From Phallusia mammillata (lineage: Eukaryota; Chordata; Ascidiacea; Phlebobranchia; Ascidiidae), in contig QLIY01000652.1 in NCBI GenBank assembly GCA_003260075.1, forward strand, positions 30,354 to 94,353: a stretch of 64,000 bases of DNA, written 5' to 3'. A model generated the notes under the pieces. The model worked only from the letters and a program-made list of their open reading frames with translations. It was not told the origin of the DNA and made no database searches. Position numbers and translations under genes: made by a program. The number at the start of each line of letters is the position of its first letter. The first letter of the stretch is position 1. Shown here piece after piece: positions 53,901-64,000 of this stretch.

Positions 53901-54768
53901 AAAAATATAGACTAAAACAATATGTGTATGGGACACAGGGAAGGGGACCCATAATTACCACTTTGCTAAACTGCATAGCTAAAACAATAGTAGTTAAACA
54001 AAACATCACCTTTAAGTTTTATTAGTGGTTCAGTGCCCTTAAACCAGGCACAAACTTTTAAGTAGCTTTGAAAGGACAACTGGTGCTTTTTGTTCCATGG
54101 CAGTTGTCTTAAAACCTTAAAACAAAACAGTGGTTTTAGGAGCAACTGGTGATAGACTGTTGAAAATTATTTACTCACTTGTTGCACAAATTTGTCTTCA
54201 GACTGCCAAATTTTGCTTTGTTGCGTTAACATCCCTTTACTGTTGGCTCCAAGCAAAACAAATCTTCTCCAACAACGAACAACCTTAAAACATTTTTGTC
54301 AATTTTTATGCTGATGTCAATAACAAGATATATTTCAAAACCTAAATATAAACTTTTATGTAGATTTTTTTAAACATTGCTATACTTTGGCCAGTCTGCA
54401 GAAAATGGCAGTTCCCGACAAGATCTCAATTGTGCAGAACCAACATGTCACGCATGCAAGACCAATTTAGAGGTCAAGGCAGGACAAATAAATGTCTTTG
54501 CTGCCTCCCAAAAAATTAAAAACAGAAAATTGTTTGTTTAGCTGCCATACTCTGCAGACTGGTAGTTTCGAGAATGCATGACACAACATAAATGCCTTGA
54601 AAAATAATAATACTTGTAAATGCTAACATGATGAATTCTACATTCTACCTCTGCAAATGGCATACCACAAGCTTCTGCATGTTTAAAAATCCATTGTGGA
54701 TTGCTTGGTTTCAAGTTTTTGATTTGTTTGTGGCTTTCAACAGTAAAATGTGCATTGTAAGCCCCCAT
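50970..54768 (-). CDS. Calcineurin-B-like EF-hand protein with degenerate calcium loops
   Basis: Five minus-strand exons: 54649-54768, 54179-54283, 54010-54115, 51461-51588, 50970-51113, giving 200 residues with every junction in frame. It begins MGAYNAHF; Gly2 would permit N-myristoylation, as in calcineurin B and its relatives. The order of segments follows calcineurin B: helix-loop GMPFAEVVRCWRRFVLLGAN (EF1), LPWNKKHQLSFQSYL (EF2), KLKVIYEMLNNGKPITSDIL (EF3) and ADVNKLGYVDEEQFIDF (EF4). None of the loops has a full D-x-D-x-D-G calcium set; EF4 (D-V-N-K-L-G-Y-V-D-E-E) is closest. So it is likely a regulatory or scaffold subunit with weak or no calcium binding. Relation to CHP, CIB or an EFCAB-type ciliary protein is unresolved. 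The 2.4-kb intron at 51589-54009 contains the 832-base gap, but phases (1 base plus 2) join cleanly, so no exon need be missing. Confidence 0.75.
51880..52711. other. Assembly gap (832 N)
   Basis: Run of N inside an intron of the EF-hand gene. Any protein translated across it is meaningless. The right edge enters directly into a repeat element. Confidence 1.
52712..53960. mobile_element. Repeat elements of the GGGGACCCATAAT family
   Basis: Three related units (52712-52927, about 53280-53600, about 53610-53956) share GGGCCTGTGGGTGAACCGCT, AAACTTCAGGAGGAT, ACCAGCGTTAGACAGAAA and the terminal AGGGAAGGGGACCCATAAT. The same sequence occurs at about 21100-21345, 21750-22042 and at the end of the 15536-17851 element. 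A hairpin TCCCCTTCAGGGAAGGGGA marks the end. No coding frame. Confidence 0.6.
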
Positions 54769-55273
54769 TGTAAAAAGAATGATAAAATATATCCAAGTTT
54801 CAATGAAAGGATGAACACAATCTGAAAATAGTGTTGTGAATTGTATCAGTAATCTCAGTTAAATTATAATGTAAAACCTTTACAGAACTTTGTTGCACTA
54901 ACAAAATATACTGTATACATTGCAAAATGTTTATTATGTTTTAGGCAATGTATAAAAACGCTGCAATACAGCTATAAAACAAAAACGTTAATACAACGAC
55001 ACAAATTGTCCACAATACACACATTACACAGCATCATATTAACTTTTTGACATAAATTAACTCAGCGTTAATTAAAAACACATTAAGTGATTTTTAAAAC
55101 ACTATCCACAATAAATGACAAAAAATCACCGTACATCAAAACAACAATCCGCAAATCTTCGGATTTGCTACAATTCATACACATGTGAAAATGTTGTGCA
55201 GCGACCAGTCATGCGTATCAATGTGACGTACGGAATTTTACTCTTCTCAAATATATATTCGTTGCTCAAGAGC

Positions 55274-55378
55274 AGGGGCCACCAAACTTTTTTTACTGCG
55301 GGCCGGATAAGTTTAATATTAATACGCGGGGGGCACATAGTTTACATGCCCTAGCGCCGTCTTTCCATACTCAAAGTA

Positions 55379-55432
<54 letters not shown>

Positions 55433-56830
55433 CAATCGTTTTCATAAACATTGCACAATAATGTTGTAACCGTTACACGCGATAGAGCCTCATGGACGCC
55501 ATTTTGTAGGGGAAAACACAAAAATTGTCTTATTTTCACAAACTGGTGGGCTTTAACGCGAATTTGACTGACCAAATCAAATAAAACTTTTGGGTTGCAA
55601 CATTTGAGCGTGATATAAAGTTTGCATGAAAAATAAGCGCCTAAATTTACATGAAAAAGGCACATTATTGTAATATTACGCTGAAATGTTAGAGCCCATA
55701 GTTTTTATTTAATTTGGCGAATAAAATTCTCGTTTAAGCACTCCAGTTTGCAAAAATCAGACAATTTAAGCTATGTGTTATTTTCCTATACCCGCTGTAT
55801 CATTTTGGACACAAAATGGCTTTATTGCGTAACAATGAGTTGGACAACTTGTGTTTTACATAGACTTTGTCCATACTTTTGTCCGATTTTATAGGGGCGC
55901 CCAGATATGATCTTTCTAAAATCCCATTTTAAATCTGCTGATGCGAATGTTAAATTATATGGTTATTCTCATCTCACGAGCAAATGCGATATTACGTCAC
56001 AAGTAACAAAATAATGGAAATGTTTGCGCACAATAAACACTTGTAGTGTTTGTCTGTGACGAAAAAACTGGCTTTGGATCAATCCTGGGTGTTGTAATCC
56101 TATTAAACTATATGTAATACTAACCCCCCCCCCGATGCGAATGTTAAATTATATGGTTATTCTCATCTCACGAGCAAATGCAATATTACGTCACAAGTAA
56201 CAAAATAATGGAAATGTTTGCGCACAATTAACACTTGTAGTGTTTGTCTGTGACGAAAAAACTGGCTTTAGAGTTTAGATCAATCCTGGGTGTTGTAATC
56301 CTATTAAACTATATGTAATACTATCTGTATATCTCATGACAGGAAAACTTTTAAGGCAGTGGTTTTCAACTCATTTCAGACCATGCACCACCAGTTTAAT
56401 TACAGGAATATCGTGGCCCAGTCCATTGTTAAGTAAGGATAAAGAAAGCATCGACAGCATTGAAATGTATTCCTTCAATAAAGAATTTCAAATAGAGATA
56501 TCGCACAATTGACATAACAATAAATGACCAATAACTTAGCTTTTTAGACAAAGTTTTTTTGAGCTAAATATTCAATGAATTGTGTGCCACTATTTTCAGT
56601 TTGTTACCAATAATAATTAACGTTCTGTGACCACCCAAAAAGTCATCGTGGACCACTAGTGGTCCATGGACCAGCATTTAAGAACCACTGTTTTCAGTAG
56701 GGGATAAATTTTTGTATGTTACAAAGTTATCAATGCAATTTGGCAAACCGAAAAATGTGGTCGTGGGCCGTCTATGAAATGACTTCGATGGCAGGATCAG
56801 GCCCGCGGGCCGTAGTTTGGTGATCCCTAC
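55274..56830. mobile_element. Probable composite hAT-like element
   Basis: Left end CAGGGGCCACCAAACTTTTT and right end CGGGCCGTAGTTTGGTGATC are approximate inverses, and GGGCCGGATAAG / CAGGCCCGCGGGCC follow the pattern of the 42963 element. The target duplication is not clear. It would contain the poly(C) run and the 56357 MITE. Confidence 0.4.
56357..56690. mobile_element. hAT-type MITE, probably nested
   Basis: Ends CAGTGGTTTTCAACTCATTT and GCATTTAAGAACCACTG; flanks ttttaagg and ttttcagt match at 6 of 8. The right part has GGACCACTAGTGGTCCATGG, a perfect small palindrome. Confidence 0.65.
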
Positions 56831-57734
56831 ACAAAAGAGTTTTTCACGTAAACGACGGTAGATTAGGGTTACCAGACGTCCGGAATTTCCCGCACATGTC
56901 CGGAATTTCAACTCCAAGTAGCTTAACCTTTTGATGGGGAACTATAGGAGGTTTATATGCTGATTTTGCTGCACGATGCACCCTGACGCGTATATTCATG
57001 CGACCACACGTTTCGAAAATTTACAACATATTCTTTTGAAAGGAACATACCTTTTAAAACTTTCTGTTTTGCAATTTATTTAGAAACAAAACAACGCTTT
57101 TTATCTTTGCGACAGTGATGATATTTTATCAAAAATGGCACTGTGGTGGGTTAGTGTAACGACGTGCTATATAAAACATTGTAACGGAACTATAGTGTCG
57201 CCAAAGACAGTTGTTGAAACTGCCACGAATTTTGCCCACACCGATGTGGTAACGCTGTGGTAGATTATGAAATGTTTTTTTTTCAACGACTGGCTTAATT
57301 AACGTTCTACGAAATGCCTTGCAAATGCAGCGCAACAATGCATACACCATTGCATTATAATAGGACTCGATGCTACATACTAGAAGTCTGCATTCTGCAA
57401 ATAGCTGCTACCCATGAACGTATGATTATAGTTTACTTGACTTCCAACCCCTGAAGCGTGATGTAGAACATTGATTTCTTTAGTTGTATTTCTGATTAAT
57501 AGCATAGCATACATATAAGTATCAATTCACACCAGGAAAACAGAATCAATAAAGTAGAGTTAAATGAACATATATTGTCATCAGTCACACAACAGCAGCT
57601 TTGTATCGACTATCGAATACATTTTGCTGAAAACTGATTGTTGCATTCAAATTAGAACAACCATTGTGACGTCATATGAGGTTTTATCACCATTGTAAAA
57701 CACAAGGGACAAAACTTTCAACCAATCACAAGGT

Positions 57735-59576
57735 TTATCCTTTTCCAATTAGTCTTGTCATTTCAGAATCATCGCTTTGTTGTCTTGTTTTGAGAAATGG
57801 AATGTGAAGAAGCACTGCGAAAATTGTCAGTGATGCTGAAACAACAAATGCAAGCCTAATTTCCCCAACTGCGTCAACCAGCATGCCTATAGAATGACAA
57901 ATGTACATAGTTTTTATGGTAACAGTTTTGTGAAAAAAAGCATTTTTCAAGTCTTACCAACGCAAGGAGTAACTAAGGAACCAAAAGTCCCGTATGTCAG
58001 TCCTTTAAGTGTAAATCCCCAAGCCAGGTTTTCATCGCCGACAGCCATAGTCAATATAAGAACATACATGCTGTGCATGCCGCCCGAAACCAAACTATGA
58101 GCCACGCAATTGAGCATCAAGCCAAGAAAGCTGTCCGCAAACCAAATCAATGCTGTTGTGAGAGCCACCAGGCTTTCCGTGACGATTAGCACCCATACAA
58201 TGTTTACACTTTTTATGCCGCCCAAAGCCCCGAATGCAAATATTGAAAACAAACTGACAATGCTGTATGCCGACAGCAAAAGTGACCCTCTAGTTGGGTC
58301 TACATCAAGTTTTTGCGAGTAGGGAATCAGAAATCGCATGTAGAGCACCCAGCCTGAAAGAATGGCGAACCATATCACATTGGACAACCAAAACCAGGGT
58401 ATGACTAAAACCTGTTTGACCGATTGCCATAGCGAAATGCATTTGCTGTTGGATTCTTTATCATCTGCTGGTTCGGGGTCGCTGTGTAATGATATTGGCC
58501 TATAAAGTGCAGCAGCCACAGCGCTGTTCAACGATATGCCACCAAATAGCAGCATGGCACCTCGCCAGCCGTAGTGGTCAATGAAAAACTGAAGCAAGGG
58601 GGAAAGGATCAGAGTCCCCACAGGGGAACCGGCTGTGCTTATTCCAAGCGCTAGCAGCCTCCTTTTGACGAAGTACCGTGAAATTAAGACGGAATGCATG
58701 GTGCTGGAATAAGCAACAGATATTCCTAAAACATACAAAAGCGTTGAACAAACTTTTTACAATTACATGGTTAAAATTAAGCCACTACTCATTGGTTAAA
58801 ATATAATTGACCATGCTTCCGTGTAAAAACTTCTAGTTGGTTTGATTAGCAAGTATTTGTTAAGGGCTTTAGGTTTGTTGGCCGTCATACAGCACTGTAA
58901 CAGAGCGGGGTACTGGGGTGTTTGAGTTTCTGCAAGGTGATTGTGACCCTTGACCCATTACGCTGTAAGCAAGCTAACGGATGTACGCTACAAGTCAAAC
59001 GTTACGTCAATTTGACCTGATAATTTTGCCTCTGTGCAAATATAAGCAAAAGATTACGGAAATACGATGTGAACTATATGCTAACAAACTGTGGACAAAA
59101 GTATATGATTTCGTACATGCATAGAATTTGGTTTTACTGACCTGGGACGAGTCCAGCAAGAATGTAAACCATGGCTACATTGGTTGAAAATGATGCAACC
59201 GAGAGTGAAACACCGCTAAGAACGGAAATCAATAAGCCTGTTACTCGAAATCCTAGCTTCGATATCATAGTAGCTGCTGTTGAGTCTGTAAAGAGACCCG
59301 CGTTAATACTGATACATTAAATACGATTTTGCAATACTTACATCCAATCACCCTTCCAATCTCAGTACACCCTGACAGCCATGTTACTTCGCCCAGTCCA
59401 ACGTTGAATTCTCGCATCAAGGGAAAGTAAAACAATGGATACACAATCAGTGACCCAAACGTGAGAGAAATGTTGATAANGTCAGAGAAATATTGATAAA
59501 CAAACCCAGCACAACAAACCAACCCCAACCCCCCATCGGGCGGGTGTACACGATGCTCATGTATCTTAGTTGGCAT
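57735..59576 (-). CDS. SLC16-like (monocarboxylate transporter family) membrane protein
   Basis: Four minus-strand exons: 59342-59576, 59142-59285, 57958-58725, 57735-57886, about 432 residues, all in frame. The N-terminus carries PPDGGLGLVCCAGF, a variant of the PDGGWGW signature that opens membrane helix 1 in monocarboxylate transporters (both Trp replaced by Leu). Hydrophobic helices follow throughout: GRVIGYSTAATMISKLGFRV, GISVAYSSTMHSVLISRYFV with KRRLLALGISTAGSPVGTLI (the family's helix 4-5 region), a charged central loop (SDPEPADDKESNSKC, about residues 230-245) and a second set of helices. About 12 segments in all, so a major-facilitator plasma-membrane carrier. Substrate cannot be told. 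An N at 59480 sits between two near-identical 19-bp pieces, so a few residues near QYFSD may be duplicated by the assembly. The C-terminus QQSDDSEMTRLIGKG is cytosolic. Confidence 0.88.
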
Positions 59577-60490
59577 TTTGTTCAGCCCAAACCACGATAA
59601 ATCACGTTATTCTTTACTTTCATTACCTAATAGACGCTAAAGCTCACATATTTAGTACAAAGATCAGTTTGTAAAAAAGCAGAATCATCTTTGCACAAAT
59701 AAACAACTTACTTTCAAACAGGACATCCCTGCAACGGGTAAAGATTGTAACTGAAATCGTTTAACATTGCAACACAGTCCTAAGGCTATAAGCGTTTCAA
59801 TAAAGTCAAGTTTCCAAATGTGGACTAAGCAAACCGCTGTTCTTTACCCAGGGCCCTCAAGAGAAAAAAATATGCTGGTGCAAGTCAATTTCTGGGCACC
59901 CTTTGAAGACTCTAGTCATGTCTAGAATAGTTTATTCAATAGTTTCTGCTCCGAGGATTTAATACGTCCATTCGTCCACCAGAACAACAAAAGCAGGTTT
60001 ACCATTGGAAAATGGGAGCGTACAGATCCTTTGAAAAATGCTTTCAAAATACGAAGGCCGAACAGCAAAGTCTTCGATTGTAAACGTCTTCACGCACACA
60101 CACACAACTGTCGCTTTTTGAACTTTAGCAAATTGGTTCAAAGAAGTAAATGGCTTAGTTACAAAGGTGACCAGATCAAATACGTGTTAGAAAGCTGTGG
60201 CCAAGTCAAATACGTGTAACAAATGCCATTATAACGCCATAGAACGTGCAGAAACACTTGTAGTAGTCAAGAGTGTGCCCTTAACAGGCAATCGTTCGTG
60301 ATATAGCAGCAAAGCACATTCAGGATGGCTATGCCCACGACAGCAATGCGCAAGTATCAAGATGACCGCCAAACAACAAGCATACTAAAAGAGAAAACAC
60401 TGACTTTCAAAATGCACAGTACCAAGAAACTTAAACAAACCAAGTGTTTTCAAAATTTCACTAAATGCCAATTCAAAACATAAATTTCAC

Positions 60491-60887
60491 CAGCGATTCC
60501 CAACCGGTGGGCCGGGACCTTCTTTTTCGTGGGCCGCGAAACTTTTCAAACTATTACCAATATACAAGTAAAAATACAGTTCGTGTGAACGTACTTCCAA
60601 GTTTAACTATATTATCAAAAAAACATATTACTCACTGTGAAAGCCGCATAAGTTAAACAAAGCTTTTATTCCACACCCAATTTGCAATTGTCGCGACAAA
60701 AAGTACTTGTATTAGTTGTAAATCTTGATGCTAAAACTCTCTTTGTTAGCTTTATTTGGACCCAGAATACATCAAATACGGTTTCATAAAGGCAGGAAGG
60801 GAATGTGAGGCAAAAGCACAATGTGTTGAAACAGTGGTCCGCCAAAAAAAAGTTGTTTAAAAATGGGCCGTGAGCTGGGAAGGACTG
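60491..60887. mobile_element. hAT-type MITE
   Basis: Ends CAGCGATTCCCAACCGGTGG and CCGTGAGCTGGGAAGGACTG are imperfect inverses; flanks aatttcac and atttacac match at 6 of 8 positions. Confidence 0.6.
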
Positions 60888-60927
60888 ATTTACACGACTT
60901 TCTTACTTACCAAACAACGGATAGAGC

Positions 60928-61166
60928 CAGTGTTTTTTTTAAGGTGTTTTGGGGGACCGAAACGGTCCCCCAAATTTCTCCAGCGGTTTCCCAACATTTG
61001 GACTTGCAACTACAACTACAGTTTTTGGTATTTNCAAATTTCTCCAGCGGTTTCCCAAAATTTGGACTTGCAACTACAACTACAGTTTTTGGTATTTAAA
61101 TGAAACACTTGCGGTCTCTTAAAACTACTTACCGGTCACCCAAACCAAACCTTAAAAAAAACCCTG
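60928..61166. mobile_element. hAT-type MITE with perfect 8-bp target duplication
   Basis: Starts CAGTGTTTTTTTTAAGGTGT and ends CCTTAAAAAAAACCCTG, with gatagagc on both sides (60920-60927, 61167-61174). An N at 61034 separates two copies of the same 58-bp segment, so the element is about 60 bp too long in this assembly. Sister copy at 39416. Confidence 0.8.
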
Positions 61167-61299
61167 GATAGAGCTGTGGCACACAGAAAACTAGGAACGG
61201 CATCAAAAAGAGATCAAGCTATAATTTGCGCCCAGACGTAACAATAAAAAACTCCAAAAGAATTTTGACCGTGCACTTTTATTTTGACACGCCCTATAG

Positions 61300-61907
61300 C
61301 AGGGCTATTCAAATAGCGGATCGCGGTCCACATCCGGACCTTTTAGGCGTTGGATGTGGACCTCGACGGGGTTTTGATTACGGCTACATACACTATCAAT
61401 TGTGTGGTAATTACTTAATCATTGAAATATAGCAGCAGTTTTAAACTGGTATCTGCATTTCGATTTTTTGGGGGATTGCGACAGCTAGGCTATTCCGAAT
61501 AGCTATTCCAAAATCTTTAGTGAGGTCAGATTGTGCAACTTTGGCGAAAAAATGATCTATTATTTCACTAAAAAACTAACAAAACGGCCATTTTTTGCAC
61601 ATAATTTCATCTGTGACGTAATAAACTTAATTGTGAATCATTGCCAAAGTGATCCTACAAAACTAGATAAATGTGTTTTGTATGTTGCAATATACTTTCG
61701 CAAAGAATAAATTAACGTTTAGTGCGTGATACAAACTTTTGTTTTGCTGACATATTCGGCTTGAACAAATGTGTTATGTTGAACCGCGATCAGTTACAAC
61801 CAAAATTGGTTAAGACATGTTGCATTTGCATTACTGACAGATGTGTCCGGACCTAGTTGATTTTTACCTTTCGTTTCTGGACCTGATAAACTATATGAGT
61901 AGCCCTG
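61300..61907. mobile_element. hAT-type MITE
   Basis: Ends CAGGGCTATTCAAATAGCGG and ACTATATGAGTAGCCCTG, flanked by ccctatag and ccctacag (7 of 8). The interior includes CTAGGCTATTCCGAATAGCT, a local palindrome. Confidence 0.75.
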
Positions 61908-62812
61908 CCCTACAGAGTATTTTGCAGTACGCTGTTTTAAACTCGCGTGTTTAGTGCGCTGTTTTAAAGAAAAAATCACAAAATAGAATACAGACTGCAT
62001 TTTTAATGGATCGGTTTTCGGGTCCAACGCTAAACAAATTTACTGCGCGTTTCCGGTTATACGGAAGTTGTAATCGGTGGTTCGGTTTAATAAAATAAAC
62101 CTATTTGAATAATAATCTATTTGAATAAGGTTGATGACAGCTTAGTGAACTTGTAGCAATCCAGTAGTGAAAACATAAAATTTATAGTTAATAGTCAATC
62201 ACAAATTATAACTTGTGTCCAAGATTGTGTGTGTTTGCCTTGTAACATCAGCGTCTGTGTTTTAGGTTCACTTGTATGTATTTGTGTGTTGGGGATTAGC
62301 TAGTCGCTGTTTTGTTTGGTAACTTGTGTGCAGACATTTGTGTATCCTGCTGTGCGCCTATTTGTGTTATTTAGTGTCTCGTCATTTTTTATCGTATGTA
62401 TTTCGTACCACGTGTTCGTGTGCTTGATAAGCTGTTGTATGTTTCGTTTCGCCCTCTCTTACGCTTACTCTTTCCATCTGACTCGTAGTACGTCATCCCG
62501 TGAAAGTCAGATCGCCCCTTTTACAAATTCTGCCCCAGTCTAAGGAAACAGTTAGCAACGACAGTTAGTTATCCGTACAAGCAATTGATGCAACGTGCTG
62601 CCACTACTGTCCAACTACGTGACGTCAGATAGCCGCCAGCCAACCAGCCCACATGAACTATAATGTGGGAAACAGTGCCTTTGGACATATGGATGAGCCG
62701 TAAATGCTATAGTACAGCTAGAGCTTATGAAGTTGAATTTTCCTAGTTTTATTTTGTTCGTTCGAGGCATCGTTAAATATGACTGACGTTTAACAGCGTG
62801 TGTCCGCTACAT

Positions 62813-63402
62813 CAGTGGTCTTTAATCTTTTTTAAAAACGACCCCAATTTAAAAGAAAATTAAATCAGCATTTACATGCGACTCAATTTTTTTTCCTGTG
62901 GGGAGAAAAATGTTTCAAGTAAAGCCGAAACGGAAAATATTTTCATGTAAATATGCCCGCTTAATTTTCAAGTAGACTTTAATTAGTTAGCATTCATCGC
63001 GCATTATTACATTACTGCAACCCAAAAGTTTCATTTAATTTGGCCAATCTAATTTGCGTTAAAGCTCACCTGTTTACGGAAATCACTAAATTTATGTTTT
63101 TCTCTCTACCCGCTGCAATATTTTGGGCACAACATGTCATTCATGGCGCTCTATCGCGTAATAATGGCTTGGACAACTTGTGTTTCATATAGATTATTAT
63201 TGCATCACAATGATTAGATTGTGACACGAGGTAGCAGCTGTACTGCAAAACATGAGCAAAGGTTGCGAACCAGAACAAAAACGTATAATTTTTTTGGTAA
63301 TAAATTTAAACGCCAGTAAATTGAATTAATACCCCCCCCCCCCCCCCCCCCCCCTTTAAGCGACCCCACTTGGGGTCGCGACCCACAGGTTGAAGACCAC
63401 TG
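62813..63402. mobile_element. hAT-type MITE with 23-nt poly(C)
   Basis: Ends CAGTGGTCTTTAATCTTTTT and CACAGGTTGAAGACCACTG, flanked by cgctacat and cgctacac (7 of 8). A run of 23 C (63332-63354) lies near the right end. Confidence 0.75.
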
Positions 63403-64000
63403 CGCTACACAATGCATATTCTATCCAGTGGTTTAACTTTAACACTTACTTTTTTGTTGACGTTTTGTGGGCAACCATTGTTTAATAACGTGCAATGTTT
63501 TGTACGCTTAAATTGTAACAACGAAACATTAAGCTCATGTTGGAAAGAAGTACAGCTGTTTACCGCCGTTTACCACATTTTCAACCATCAGAAAAAGGTG
63601 GAGTATATCGTCATAAACGTTGACAATTACACATTAAAGAAAGTCGAAACTAACTTCCAAAGGTCATTCCGTAAAACATATTGGCATCAGCCCCAGCACA
63701 TCAGGTGCTTTGTATCGAATACATTTTATTTTGTTACTTAAGAATAATAGTTACAATAGAGTTAGAACACATTGTGACGTCTGTCATGAACGCACACACC
63801 TTTAAGCGGTTACCTGTATTGACTGCCACGTTTAAGACGCGGTACACGGTTATATACGAAACGTGACGTCATAACTCAGGGACGACATCTAGCGGTAAAT
63901 ACATACATCACAACTTCCCTTCGTTTAAATTGAACTTAACTGACGTCTCGAAGGGTAAGGATTCACAATAACATTCAATGGACGTAAATGAACACGATTA

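Larger units (their letters stand above)
54769..57734. other. Spacer between the EF-hand gene and the transporter, repeats
   Basis: Contains a poly(C) run of 50 nt (55382-55431), a duplication of about 190 bp joined by C (about 55935-56110 and 56133-56330), a hAT MITE (56357-56690) and a larger CAGGGGCCACCAAACT element (about 55274-56830). The EF-hand gene promoter should be just right of 54768. No gene recognised. Confidence 0.5.
59577..64000. other. Right-hand intergenic region, repeats only
   Basis: I find no exon series here. It contains four hAT-type MITEs (60491-60887, 60928-61166, 61300-61907, 62813-63402). The transporter promoter should lie just right of 59576. The last 600 bp contain only short frames with no resemblance to known families. 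Confidence 0.5.

Overview
This is a window of AT-rich nuclear DNA from an animal, with short multi-exon genes separated by dense non-coding repeats. A pleckstrin (PH-DEP-PH) gene and a monocarboxylate-transporter-type gene point to Metazoa. The compact genes, the abundance of MITEs and an assembly full of allelic duplications would suit a highly heterozygous marine invertebrate such as an ascidian (Ciona-like), but the species is an inference. All gene models below were built by hand from splice sites and reading-frame continuity; in each one every exon junction keeps frame.

Layout. 1-5.9 kb: repeats only. 5.9-11.2 kb (minus): an eight-exon GT32-type Golgi glycosyltransferase with an N-terminal membrane anchor and a DSD motif. 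14.8-24.6 kb and 26.1-33.3 kb (both minus): two complete tandem copies of methionine aminopeptidase 2, each with 11 exons of nearly identical length and the same intron phases, with all metal ligands kept. 37.5-44.9 kb (plus): nine-exon pleckstrin. 46.2-50.6 kb (minus): a four-exon gene for a 784-residue, mostly disordered nuclear-looking protein whose N-terminus resembles a divergent MADS domain. 51.0-54.8 kb (minus): a five-exon calcineurin-B-like EF-hand protein with degenerate calcium loops, its largest intron containing an 832-base assembly gap. 57.7-59.6 kb (minus): a four-exon SLC16/monocarboxylate-transporter-like membrane protein. 59.6-64 kb: repeats only.

Between and inside the genes are at least fourteen hAT-type non-autonomous elements with CAG...CTG-type terminal inverted repeats and recognisable 8-bp target duplications, one nested in another, plus a TA-flanked mariner-like MITE and a family of elements made of degenerate tandem units. 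The most striking non-coding signal is a complete minimal type I hammerhead ribozyme (17009-17060, minus) lying in the sense orientation inside an intron of METAP2 copy A. The 3' half of the same motif lies, also in sense, in the last intron of the MADS-like gene. Several degenerate hammerhead-like motifs occur elsewhere.

Many poly(C)/poly(G) tracts (8 to 94 nt) sit at junctions between direct duplications of neighbouring sequence, and isolated N bases do the same. These look like assembly artefacts, and they create extra partial copies of real exons, which are listed separately so that they are not counted as genes.
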